A stretch of 64,000 nucleotides of DNA from contig JAVVEG010000013.1 in the NCBI GenBank assembly GCA_032251455.1, positions 1 to 64,000 on the forward strand, read 5' to 3'. Under the pieces are notes generated by a model. That model was given only the letters and a program-made list of their open reading frames with translations, searched no databases and was not told the origin of the DNA. The translations under genes were made by a program, and so were the position numbers. Shown here piece by piece: positions 16,374 through 24,456 of this stretch. The DNA is from JAVVEG01 sp032251455 (GTDB lineage: Bacteria; Pseudomonadota; Gammaproteobacteria; Pseudomonadales; Pseudohongiellaceae). Every line of letters starts with the position of its first letter. Positions within the stretch are counted from its first letter, which is position 1.

Positions 16374-17269
16374 CAGGTAAACAGAAATTCCAGTAGCGCC
16401 TTTTGTGCGTGCAGACGGTTTTCTGCTTCATCCCAGACAACGCTGTTGGCGGCGTCAATCACCTCGGCGGACACTTCCTCATTGCGGTGAGCGGGCAGAC
16501 AATGCATGAACAGCGCATCGCTTTTGGCCAAAGACATCAGCTCCTGGTTGACCTGAAAACCGGCAAATTTATCCATGCGCTGCTGCTCCTCACCTTCATG
16601 ACCCATCGAGGCCCAGACATCGGTGGCAATCAGATCCGCATCGCGGGCGGCTGTTTTGGGGTCGCGCACGACCCGGACCCGGTCACGATTGCTGTCGAGC
16701 AGCTCCTGCCTGGGTTCGAATCCGGCCGGGCAGGCGATGGTCAACTGGAAATCAAACTGACGCGCTGCATTGATGTAGGACTGGCACATATTGTGACCAT
16801 CACCAACCCAGGCCACGGATTTGCCCCGAATATCGCCCCGATGCTCGAAATAGGTCTGCATGTCCGCCAGTAGTTGGCAGGGATGGTAATCGTCGGTCAG
16901 GGAGTTGATCACAGGTACCGAGGAATAGCGGGCAAACAGTTCCAGCTTTTCATGTTCAAAAGTACGGATGGTGATCACATCGACCATGCGTGACAGGACC
17001 CTGGCACTGTCTTCAATCGGTTCACCACGGCCAAGCTGGGTATCGTTGGGGGACAGAAAGATTGAACTGCCGCCAAGCTGGGTCATAGCCACTTCAAAGG
17101 AGACCCGGGTGCGGGTGGAGGATTTTTCGAAAATCATCCCCAGCGTCTTTTGCCTGAGCAGCGTGGAGCCAGTCCCGGGGTTGCTCTTGAGCTGCATTGC
17201 TCGTTGAATAATGCGGTGAAGTTCGTTTGCGGAGAGATCCAGCAACGTCAAAAAATGTCTGCTTGTCAT
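16373..17269 (-). CDS. argF: Ornithine carbamoyltransferase (anabolic)
   Basis: A 298-residue transcarbamylase that makes citrulline from ornithine and carbamoyl phosphate in arginine synthesis. The carbamoyl-phosphate loop STRTR is at 51-55, DDYHPCQLLADMQT forms the central binding block, and the ornithine motif MHCLPAHR is near 260. The length is close to the family norm of about 300-335. ATG 17269 gives MTSRHFLTLLDLS. It is transcribed leftward towards nrdA; argG, the next enzyme of the pathway, lies 3.5 kb away on the other strand. Confidence 0.94.
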   Translation of the reverse strand: MTSRHFLTLLDLSANELHRIIQRAMQLKSNPGTGSTLLRQKTLGMIFEKSSTRTRVSFEVAMTQLGGSSIFLSPNDTQLGRGEPIEDSARVLSRMVDVITIRTFEHEKLELFARYSSVPVINSLTDDYHPCQLLADMQTYFEHRGDIRGKSVAWVGDGHNMCQSYINAARQFDFQLTIACPAGFEPRQELLDSNRDRVRVVRDPKTAARDADLIATDVWASMGHEGEEQQRMDKFAGFQVNQELMSLAKSDALFMHCLPAHRNEEVSAEVIDAANSVVWDEAENRLHAQKALLEFLFT

Positions 17270-17387
17270 GGCCTTAACTGTCTTGGCTCACCAGCGCCCA
17301 CCGGCTTGGGGCAGGTGCGTAAATCGGCAAAGGGTTGGAGAAAGCAAAAAAGGGCAGCTACCGCCACCCCTCTTTGACCAAACGCGC

Positions 17388-17416
17388 ATCTTATCTAAAA
17401 TTGCCCTGACAGGCAA
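17388..17416 (-). promoter_or_regulatory. Possible sigma-70 promoter for argF
   Basis: On the minus strand TTGCCT (17411-17416) and TAAGAT (17388-17393) are separated by exactly 17 bp, each matching 4 of 6 consensus positions. It would start transcription about 110 bases before the argF ATG. The rest of the 327-bp gap between argF and grxD (17270-17596) shows no gene or other clear signal. Confidence 0.3.
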
Positions 17417-17596
17417 TCAGCTTGACTGGGCAACAAGCTGGCTGGGTTGTTGCCTGCATTGTGGAGAGCACAGTCGCAGGGCATTGAGCGCGCAGCAATG
17501 GCCCAGCTGTGCCTAAGGGTGTAGAATGGCTGTCTGCCGGCTGGCCGCCGGTCCTGATTCATACAGACCAATCCACACAGACAGGTTGTGCATATA

Positions 17597-17923
17597 ATGA
17601 GTATCGAAGACACCATCAAAGATCAGATCAGTTCCAACAGCATTCTGCTTTATATGAAAGGCTCACCGGACCAACCGCAATGCGGTTTTTCTGCCCAGGC
17701 CACCCAGTGTCTGATGAGCTGTGGCAAGCGTTTTGCCTATGTCGACATTCTGGCCAACCCCGAAATCCGGGCAACATTGCCCAAGATTGCAAACTGGCCC
17801 ACGTTTCCTCAACTGTATATCGATGGAGAGCTGGTTGGCGGCTGCGACATCATCACCGAGCTGCATGAGAAAGGGGAATTGAAGGAACTCGTAGAGAAGT
17901 CCGGAGGCGGGGCCGCCGCCTGA
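17597..17923 (+). CDS. grxD: Monothiol glutaredoxin (Grx4 family)
   Basis: A 108-residue monothiol glutaredoxin that binds a glutathione-ligated 2Fe-2S cluster at a dimer interface and takes part in iron-sulfur trafficking. The active site is CGFS (C29-S32). WPTFPQLYIDGELVGGCDI contains the glutathione-binding TFPQ and GGCD motifs. ATG 17597 (MSIEDTIKDQI) matches the family N-terminus; an upstream GTG at 17588 adds only three residues. It is a single gene, convergent with rnt. Confidence 0.93.
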   Translation: MSIEDTIKDQISSNSILLYMKGSPDQPQCGFSAQATQCLMSCGKRFAYVDILANPEIRATLPKIANWPTFPQLYIDGELVGGCDIITELHEKGELKELVEKSGGGAAA

Positions 17924-17945
17924 ATTTTACGTAATCGCTGCGTAA

Positions 17946-18602
17946 TCACTGCACCGGCCAGCCACCCAGAGCCTGCCATTTGTTGACGATCTGACAGAAC
18001 AGCTCGGCTGTTCTGTCGGCATCGTACCTGGCCGAATGCGCCTCGTTGTTGTCAAAGGGAATCCTGGCTGCTTCGCAGGCCTTGGCCAGCACCGTTTGGC
18101 CATAGGCCAGACCACTCAGGGTAGCGGTATCGAAGCTTGAAAACGGGTGGAAGGGATTGCGCTTCAGGTCATGCCTGGCTACAGCGGCATTGATGAAACC
18201 GTGATCGAAATGGGCATTGTGCGCCACCAGGATGGCACGTTTGCATTGATTCAGCTTGATCGCGCTGCGAATGATCCGGAACATATCCTCAAAGACTTCC
18301 TTCTCCTGCCGCGCAATGCGCAGGGGATGATAGGGATCGATGCCGGTGAATTTGAGTGCAGCCTCTTCGATATTGGCTCCTTCGAATGGTTTGACCCGAT
18401 GGAAGAAGGTTTGTTCGATCCCCAGTTCGCCCCGGGTATTCATCCCCAGGATTACCGCAGAGATTTCCAGAATGGCATCGGTTTTGGCATTGAAACCGCC
18501 GCATTCGATATCCACCACCACGGGCAGGTAGGTACGGAAACGTGCCGCCATCTGGCTGTAGGCCTGTTCCTCGTCAGCCTGATCATGTTCCTTGTGTGTC
18601 AT
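17946..18602 (-). CDS. rnt: Ribonuclease T
   Basis: A 218-residue DEDDh 3'-5' exoribonuclease that trims the 3' ends of tRNAs and other stable RNAs as a homodimer. VVVDIECGGFNAKTDAILE carries the first acidic pair (D31, E33). LVAHNAHFDHGF holds the next acidic site, and EAHSARYDADRTAELF the H..D end of the site. I use ATG 18602, which overlaps the pyrC stop as ATGA, instead of an ATG at 18629 inside pyrC. The rnt-pyrC pair next to motY is the Pseudomonas arrangement. Confidence 0.93.
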   Translation of the reverse strand: MTHKEHDQADEEQAYSQMAARFRTYLPVVVDIECGGFNAKTDAILEISAVILGMNTRGELGIEQTFFHRVKPFEGANIEEAALKFTGIDPYHPLRIARQEKEVFEDMFRIIRSAIKLNQCKRAILVAHNAHFDHGFINAAVARHDLKRNPFHPFSSFDTATLSGLAYGQTVLAKACEAARIPFDNNEAHSARYDADRTAELFCQIVNKWQALGGWPVQ

Positions 18603-19654
18603 CGTCTGGTCTCGTTCAGTAGTTGCCATTGCAGGGTTTCCCCGGCGCGCAGGGGGATGATGGATTGCTGAGCAAAAGCCATTTCGGCTGGCATCTGCCA
18701 GGGTTTCCGATACAGGGTAATCTGCTCCGTGTTGCGAGGCAGGCCGTAGAAATCCGGCCCATTGAAACTGGCAAAGGCCTCCAGTTTATCCAGAGCGTTT
18801 TCGGCCTCGAAAATTTCGGTATAGAGTTCCAGCGCCGCATGGGCAGTAAAACAGCCCGCACAGCCACAGGACTGCTCCTTGTCCTGCCTGCTGTGCGGGG
18901 CCGAGTCTGTACCCAGGAAAAAGCGCGGGTTGCCACTGCAGGCCGCTTGCAGCAGGGCCTGTTGATGGCTATTGCGTTTGAGTACGGGCAGGCAATACAA
19001 ATGCGGTCTGATGCCACCGCTGAGCAGGTGATTGCGGTTGTACAGCAAATGCTGGACGGTCAGGGTGGCAGCAATGCCCGCGGCGGCGTTGGTGACATAC
19101 TCGACCGCTTGGGCCGTGGTGATGTGCTCCAGGACGATTTTCAGATCAGGGATGGCCTGGCGCAGCGGTTTCAGGGTTTGTTCGATGAAGACGGCCTCGC
19201 GGTCGAAAATATCGATTTCCGGGGCCGTTGCCTCGCCGTGAATCAACAGAGGCATGCCGGTTTCAGCCATGGCCTGCAGCACCGGATAGACTTTTTCGAT
19301 GGCGGTGACACCGTTGTCGGCATTGGTAGTGGCCCCGGCAGGGTAATACTTTACCGCCTGGACCAGGCCGCTGGCTTGGGCACGATGAATTTCGTCAACC
19401 GGCATGGTGTCGGTCAGGTACAGCGTCATCAGGGGCTGGAAATCCGAGCCGGTGGGCGCTGCGTCCAGAATTCTCTGCCGGTAGGCGCTTGCCAGCGCGG
19501 TGGTGGTGGCCGGAGGTTTCAGATTGGGCATGACGATGGCGCGCCGGAAGCAGCGACTGGAGGCCGCGACTGTCTGGCGCAGAACGTCGCCGTCACGCAG
19601 ATGCACATGCCAGTCATCGGGTCGGGTTAGGGTCAGTTGTTTCATACCGTGCAT
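18599..19654 (-). CDS. pyrC: Dihydroorotase (PyrC type)
   Basis: A roughly 351-residue zinc amidohydrolase that closes carbamoyl aspartate to dihydroorotate in pyrimidine synthesis. The first metal histidines are H16 and H18 in DDWHVHLRDG. The lysine that becomes carboxylated is in AVKYYPAGATTN, and LEHITT and FLGTDSAPH supply the remaining ligands. ATG 19654 is chosen because AAGGA (minus strand, 19660-19664) lies five bases upstream; ATG 19645 is also possible. Its ribosome-binding site abuts the sigma-28 promoter of divergent motY. Confidence 0.93.
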   Translation of the reverse strand: MHGMKQLTLTRPDDWHVHLRDGDVLRQTVAASSRCFRRAIVMPNLKPPATTTALASAYRQRILDAAPTGSDFQPLMTLYLTDTMPVDEIHRAQASGLVQAVKYYPAGATTNADNGVTAIEKVYPVLQAMAETGMPLLIHGEATAPEIDIFDREAVFIEQTLKPLRQAIPDLKIVLEHITTAQAVEYVTNAAAGIAATLTVQHLLYNRNHLLSGGIRPHLYCLPVLKRNSHQQALLQAACSGNPRFFLGTDSAPHSRQDKEQSCGCAGCFTAHAALELYTEIFEAENALDKLEAFASFNGPDFYGLPRNTEQITLYRKPWQMPAEMAFAQQSIIPLRAGETLQWQLLNETRR

Positions 19655-19666
19655 CAGCTTCCTTGA

Positions 19667-19693
19667 TAAAGTTTCTTGCGGGCAGGCCGATGA
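19667..19693 (+). promoter_or_regulatory. Sigma-28 (FliA) promoter of motY
   Basis: TAAAGTTT (19667-19674), an 11-bp spacer and GCCGATGA (19686-19693) match the FliA consensus TAAAGTTT-N11-GCCGATAA at 15 of 16 positions. It lies 48 bp before the motY start and reads towards motY. FliA itself is encoded at 53112. Confidence 0.9.
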
Positions 19694-19741
19694 GAGAGTT
19701 GTGCCGCCGCACATGTTTTCTCACCCGGACAAACGAAGAGA

Positions 19742-20623
19742 ATGGAAATCAGGCTGAAGTTTACCCTATCTTTATTCATATTGCTTAACGCACCGCTTTG
19801 GGCAGAAGCTGACAAACTGGTGCGCCATGCTGATTTTGATTCCTCGCGCTGGCATGTCGAGGCATCGGTCTTTGAGTGCCGCTTGATCCAGAGTCTGCCG
19901 CGCTATGGCAATATCGAGTTCTACCATCAATCCGGTGAGCAGGTCAGCCTGCGTATCGATACCCGCAGGCACGACATGCAGGCCGGCAATGCCCTGTTGA
20001 CTTCTGCGCCCCCGCCCTGGCGTCACGATATGCCTGAACGGGATCTGGGTTATGTCGAGATCAAGTCCGGCCGTGATCCCTTGTCGCTGGATAGCAGGCG
20101 CAGTCAGTTGCTGTTGAGTGAGTTGGACAAAGGCATGATGCCGACCCTGGTCCGACAGGCAGCCTTCAGTGATGAGAGTGCCGTCGTGGTGGGGATATCG
20201 CCAGTGAATTTCCAGCAGGCCTATACCGAATACCGCAACTGTGCTGCTGAGCTGTTGCCGGTCAACTTTGCCCAGATCGAGCGCTCCACTGTGTTCTGGG
20301 CAGTCAATCAACGTGAATTGAGTACAGAGAGCCGGCAAATGCTGGCCGATATGGCTAGCTATATCAAGGCGGACCCTGCGGTCTTCAGTCTGGAGATCAA
20401 TGGTTTTACCGACAGCGCCGGCAGTGGCAGTGACAATCTTGAGCTGTCGCGCACCAGGGCCTTTGCCGTACATGATTATCTGCTCAGCCAGGGAGTGGAT
20501 GAGGGCATGCTGGCAACCCGCTATTTTGGTTCGACTCCGGAATACCGCATCATTCGCAACGAACGGACAGCGGCAGACCGCGATCGCAATCGTCGGGTCA
20601 CCATTCTGATTCGCCGTCGCTGA
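19742..20623 (+). CDS. motY: Flagellar T-ring protein MotY
   Basis: A 293-residue exported protein of the same size as Vibrio MotY, forming part of the T ring that recruits stator units beneath the basal body. It has a signal peptide (hydrophobic 8-19, cleavage near AEA at about 23), a MotY-type N-terminal domain (HFD/WHVEASVFECRLIQ..P.YG), and a C-terminal OmpA-type peptidoglycan-binding domain (about 175-290) with NGFTDSAGSGSDN, LSRTRA and RNRRV. ATG 19742 follows GAAGAG. A sigma-28 promoter precedes it. Its position between pyrC and argG is the Pseudomonas motY locus. Confidence 0.92.
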   Translation: MEIRLKFTLSLFILLNAPLWAEADKLVRHADFDSSRWHVEASVFECRLIQSLPRYGNIEFYHQSGEQVSLRIDTRRHDMQAGNALLTSAPPPWRHDMPERDLGYVEIKSGRDPLSLDSRRSQLLLSELDKGMMPTLVRQAAFSDESAVVVGISPVNFQQAYTEYRNCAAELLPVNFAQIERSTVFWAVNQRELSTESRQMLADMASYIKADPAVFSLEINGFTDSAGSGSDNLELSRTRAFAVHDYLLSQGVDEGMLATRYFGSTPEYRIIRNERTAADRDRNRRVTILIRRR

Positions 20624-20715
20624 ACCGCAACTTCAGCATCTCGCACTGATCGAAATTTCTTCGGCTTACGGGTACAATGCCCGTCTTATCCCATTTGCTG
20701 TTGAAGGAGCAAACA

Positions 20716-21933
20716 ATGTCGGGCATCAACAAAGTGGTGCTGGCGTATTCCGGTGGTCTGGACACCTCCGTAATTGCACGCTGGTTGACTGAAACCTATG
20801 GCTGTGAAGTCGTGACGTTTACGGCCGATCTCGGCCAGGGTGGCGAGGTGGAACCAGCCCGGGCCAAGGCGCAGGCGATGGGAATCAGGGAAATTTATAT
20901 CGAAGACCTGCGCGAGGAGTTTGCCCGCGACTTCGTCAACCCCATGTTCCGTGCCAATACCCTGTACGAAGGCGAATACCTGTTGGGTACCTCGATTGCC
21001 CGGCCCTTGATAGCCAAGCGCCTGGTGGAAATTGCTGCGGCAACGGGCGCTGATGCCATTTCCCATGGAGCCACCGGCAAGGGCAACGATCAGGTGCGTT
21101 TTGAACTGGGTGCCTATGCGCTGGCTCCTGGCATCAAGGTCATTGCGCCCTGGCGCGAATGGGATCTGAATTCCCGCGACCGCCTGCTGGCCTATTGCGC
21201 AGAACACAATATCCCGGTCGAGAAAAAACGCGGTACCAAGTCGCCGTATTCCATGGATGCCAACCTGCTCCATATCTCGTATGAGGGGGATATTCTTGAG
21301 AATCCGGGGGCCGAGCCGGAGGAAGACATGTGGTTGTGGACGGTTTCCCCGGAAAAGGCGCCAGACCAGGCCACCTATATCGAACTGGAGTATCTGCAAG
21401 GCGATATCATTGCCATCGATGGGCAGCCAATGTCTCCGGCAACCGTGCTGGCTCATCTCAACCGGATCGCCGGGGCCAATGGTATCGGGCGCTCGGATAT
21501 CGTTGAGAACCGTTATGTGGGCATGAAATCCCGTGGCTGCTATGAAACCCCGGCAGGGACGGTCATGCTGAAAGCCCACCGTGCCATCGAGTCGGTGACA
21601 CTGGACCGGGAACTGGCTCATCTGAAGGATGAACTGATGCCGCGCTATGCCTCCCTGATCTATAACGGCTACTGGTGGTCGCCAGAGCGGCTGGCGCTGC
21701 AGGCGCTGATCGACAAGTCCCAGGAGCATGTCAACGGCAAGGTGCGGCTGAAACTCTACAAGGGCAATGTCATTGTGGTGGGGCGTGAATCGGCTGATTC
21801 CCTGTTCGATGCCAATATTGCGACCTTTGAAGAGGATGGGGGTGCCTATGATCAGGCGGATGCGGCCGGGTTCATCAAGTTGAATGCCCTGCGTTTGCGC
21901 ATAGCGGCCAACAAGGGACGCAAGATGCGCTGA
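20716..21933 (+). CDS. argG: Argininosuccinate synthase
   Basis: A 405-residue ATP-dependent ligase joining citrulline and aspartate. LAYSGGLDTSVI near the N-terminus is the ATP pyrophosphatase P-loop; GATGKGNDQVRFE and the central KSPYSMDANLLHIS block are family signatures. ATG 20716 has a strong AAGGAG nine bases upstream; an in-frame ATG at 20677 lacks that support. Full length for the bacterial type-I enzyme. It follows motY in the same direction but has its own spacer of about 90 bp. Confidence 0.96.
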   Translation: MSGINKVVLAYSGGLDTSVIARWLTETYGCEVVTFTADLGQGGEVEPARAKAQAMGIREIYIEDLREEFARDFVNPMFRANTLYEGEYLLGTSIARPLIAKRLVEIAAATGADAISHGATGKGNDQVRFELGAYALAPGIKVIAPWREWDLNSRDRLLAYCAEHNIPVEKKRGTKSPYSMDANLLHISYEGDILENPGAEPEEDMWLWTVSPEKAPDQATYIELEYLQGDIIAIDGQPMSPATVLAHLNRIAGANGIGRSDIVENRYVGMKSRGCYETPAGTVMLKAHRAIESVTLDRELAHLKDELMPRYASLIYNGYWWSPERLALQALIDKSQEHVNGKVRLKLYKGNVIVVGRESADSLFDANIATFEEDGGAYDQADAAGFIKLNALRLRIAANKGRKMR

Positions 21934-21954
21934 CACCCTGACTGTCTGTGGGGG

Positions 21955-22587
21955 CTACTCGGTTTTGGCCTTGTATTCACACAGGTCATAAATGACGCAG
22001 GCCCCGCAACGGGGCTTGCGGGCAACACAGACATAGCGCCCATGCAGTATCAGCCAGTGGTGGGCATCCAGTAAAAACTCCTCGGGCAGCAGTCGAAGCA
22101 GACGTTTTTCCACTTCCAGCACATTTTTCCCGGGGGCGATGCCGGTGCGGTTGGAGACCCGGAAGATATGGGTGTCAACGGCCATGGCAATTTGCCGGAA
22201 GGCGGTATTGAGGACCACATTGGCGGTTTTTCTGCCTACTCCGGGCAAGGCTTCCAGGGACTCCCTGTTGGCAGGAACCTGCCCATCATGTTTGTCCATC
22301 AATTGCTGACAGGTTTTGATGATATTTTCCGCCTTGGTATTGAACAGCCCTATCGATTTGATATGGGATTTCAGACCCTCCACGCCCAGGGCCAGCATCG
22401 CCGCCGGGGTGTTGGCTACGGCATATAAGCCTGCTGTAGCCTTGTTGACACTGACATCGGTCGCCTGTGCCGAAAGCATGACGGCAATCAGCAGTTCAAA
22501 GACCGAGTGGTAGACCAGCTCGGTCTGGGGATGTGGGTTTTCCGCCTGCAGGCGACGAAAGATTTCCTGACGTTTTTGCTTGTTCAT
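21955..22587 (-). CDS. nth: Endonuclease III
   Basis: A 210-residue bifunctional DNA glycosylase/AP lyase for oxidised pyrimidines. The helix-hairpin-helix LPGVGRKTANVVL contains catalytic K120, and D138 lies in VDTHIFR. Cysteines 187, 194, 197 and 203 bind the 4Fe-4S cluster. All these numbers are identical to E. coli Nth. It is the last gene of the rsx operon, starting about 7 bp after rsxE, as in many gammaproteobacteria. Confidence 0.96.
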   Translation of the reverse strand: MNKQKRQEIFRRLQAENPHPQTELVYHSVFELLIAVMLSAQATDVSVNKATAGLYAVANTPAAMLALGVEGLKSHIKSIGLFNTKAENIIKTCQQLMDKHDGQVPANRESLEALPGVGRKTANVVLNTAFRQIAMAVDTHIFRVSNRTGIAPGKNVLEVEKRLLRLLPEEFLLDAHHWLILHGRYVCVARKPRCGACVIYDLCEYKAKTE

Positions 22588-22594
22588 GAGTTGT

Positions 22595-23344
22595 TCAGAG
22601 CTGCCCCTTGATTTGTTGTGAGGTTCTGGCGGTAACCCGTGCTCTGGTCACCGGAGTGACAGTTTTCTGCTGATTTGGGCCAAGCTCTTGCCGCCACCCA
22701 TGAATGAGCCGTAGCAGGGCAAACAACATGCCTGCCAGCAACAGGGCGCCCGCCGGTTGCGCCAGCAAGACCAGTTTGCGGTAGGAGTCTCCCAGGATAA
22801 ACCAGGCTGAGGCGCCTGGCAGCAGCAGGGGTAAATCGGTCAGGATGGCGCCATGGATCAATAGCTCCCGAGCAGCCGCCTGCAGCAACAGGAAGGTCGC
22901 GAACAGACCGGCATCCCGGTACTGCACTCCTTGCTTTACCCAGGGCTGCATCACCCAGGGTTGCATCAGGAGCAGGCTGCTTGCAAACAGCAAAGGCATG
23001 AACAAGGGCGTGATTTTATAGACCGGGTACAGAAAAATCTGAACCAGGGTATTGGCAATCACCGTCAATATTGCCGTGAGTAATAAACCGATGGCGAGCA
23101 GGATGAAATCATCACGGCTGGCCTGATTCAGTGTCGGTGGCAAAGAGCCCGTAGAACTGCTTGCAGGAGAACGCAACAAGGGGCGTATGAACCCCATCAA
23201 CAAGGCAGAGCCCAGCATGACGCCCAGGCTGGACAGGGCCAGGAGCATGGCTTTGAGCAGCGAATCCGAGACCAGCAGCAGGGGACTCAAACCCAGTAGC
23301 AGCAGCCGGCTCAAGCCAGGTTCCCGTTGCAACAAGCTGGTCAT
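22595..23344 (-). CDS. RsxE/RnfE-like membrane subunit, divergent
   Basis: A 249-residue polytopic protein in the rsxE position between rsxD and nth. Similarity to RsxE is visible in LGLSPLLLVSDSLLKAM (family LGLCPLLAVS) and AARELLIHGAIL (family SLREIIGNGTLF). It lacks both conserved cysteines: LGLC is LGLS, and the later NC is absent where the text reads PLLFASSLLL. In well-studied Rnf/Nqr relatives these residues help bind an intramembrane iron-sulfur centre. A 15-bp tandem duplication encodes MQPWVMQPWV. ATG 23344 overlaps the rsxD stop (ATGA). Function as an electron carrier is doubtful; a structural role is possible. Confidence 0.7.
   Translation of the reverse strand: MTSLLQREPGLSRLLLLGLSPLLLVSDSLLKAMLLALSSLGVMLGSALLMGFIRPLLRSPASSSTGSLPPTLNQASRDDFILLAIGLLLTAILTVIANTLVQIFLYPVYKITPLFMPLLFASSLLLMQPWVMQPWVKQGVQYRDAGLFATFLLLQAAARELLIHGAILTDLPLLLPGASAWFILGDSYRKLVLLAQPAGALLLAGMLFALLRLIHGWRQELGPNQQKTVTPVTRARVTARTSQQIKGQL
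22938..22967. repeat. 15-bp tandem duplication in the rsxE-like gene
   Basis: ACCCAGGGCTGCATC (22938-22952) is followed directly by a copy with one change (22953-22967). It duplicates five residues (MQPWV) in the protein and keeps frame. Confidence 0.85.
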
Positions 23345-24456
23345 GGCGTGCTCCTTCTGCGCAGAGGAAACCACTTGCTGGATTTACCATACACGCGGGT
23401 CGGTAACAGGCGATCAAGGCCCGGTGCAAAAAGATTGCCCAGCAAAATGGCAAAGCCGACCGAATCCAGATAATTGCCGCGAATGCGCAAGGTATAGATG
23501 GCAATGCCGATCAGACAACCGTAAGCCAGCCTGGCTCTGGGGCTGGCGGGCGCCGTGACGGGATCAGTGGCAATGAAAAATGCGCCGATCATGGTAGCGC
23601 TGATGAACAGATGCAGATAAGGCGACCCGTAAACGGCCTCGCTGCCGGGCTGGTAAAAAAGCCAGGAGAGAATCCCCAGGCTGCCAAGCACGGCAACAGG
23701 GATATGCCAACTGATGATGCGCTGCCAGAGCAGGAACAGGCCACCAGCAAAAAAGCCGAGATTTATCCACTCCCATCCGGTTTCTGCGCTTCTGGCAAAG
23801 GCTGTCCTGAGGAAGGGTGAAGTATTGTCCATCCAGGCACGATGTATGGCGCTGGGGGCGGCAAACTTGTATTCGATCAGGGGCGTGGCCATGGCAAAAC
23901 CATCAGCGCCAGTTGTCATATTCCCGCCAATGCTATCCTGCAGGAAGGGGAAACTGAGTTGCAGGGTGATCAGCATACCTTCCAGGCTCAGTGGTGCAGC
24001 CTGCTCCGCTGCCGTGCGCGCCGCCGAGGGAATATGCCAGGCGGTCATCTCCAGTGGGAAGGAAACAAGCAGTGCCACATAGCCCACCATGGCGGGATTG
24101 AACAGATTGTAACCAAGCCCCCCATAGACGTGCTTGCCGATCAACACAGCAAAGGCTGTACCGCTGACCGGTATCCACCAGGGTGCGCCGTGAGGAATGG
24201 CAAAGCTCAACAACATGGCGGTAACCAGCACGCTGTAATCGCTCAGGGTAAAAGTAATTGACCTGGCACGAAGCAGGCAGACCAGGCTTTCCATGAGCAG
24301 GGCAGTGAGACTGGCCAGAATGAGGTTGAGCAGCAAACCAATGCCGAAAAACCAGGTAGAGAAAGCCAGGGCAGGCAGGCAGGCCAGCAGTACCAGCTGC
24401 ATGATCTGGGCGACGCTGCGTGCTCCGCAGAGAAATGGCGAACTGATGGCAGGCAT
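23341..24456 (-). CDS. rsxD: RsxD/RnfD membrane flavoprotein subunit
   Basis: A 371-residue polytopic protein with about eight to ten membrane helices. YNLFNPAMVGYVALLVSFP is the NqrB/RnfD signature. DGFAMATPL carries the threonine position used for covalent FMN attachment in the family. SGTAFAVLIGKHVYGGLG also fits. The ATG shares its A with the rsxC stop (TAATG), and the TGA overlaps the next ATG, so these genes are translationally coupled. In ordinary rsx operons rsxG follows; here the rsxE-like gene follows with no room for rsxG. Confidence 0.85.
   Translation of the reverse strand: MPAISSPFLCGARSVAQIMQLVLLACLPALAFSTWFFGIGLLLNLILASLTALLMESLVCLLRARSITFTLSDYSVLVTAMLLSFAIPHGAPWWIPVSGTAFAVLIGKHVYGGLGYNLFNPAMVGYVALLVSFPLEMTAWHIPSAARTAAEQAAPLSLEGMLITLQLSFPFLQDSIGGNMTTGADGFAMATPLIEYKFAAPSAIHRAWMDNTSPFLRTAFARSAETGWEWINLGFFAGGLFLLWQRIISWHIPVAVLGSLGILSWLFYQPGSEAVYGSPYLHLFISATMIGAFFIATDPVTAPASPRARLAYGCLIGIAIYTLRIRGNYLDSVGFAILLGNLFAPGLDRLLPTRVYGKSSKWFPLRRRSTP

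Noticed and set aside
17509..17868. Frame overlapping grxD in another phase
   Set aside because: grxD has the CGFS motif and full family length; the alternative frame has no known similarity.
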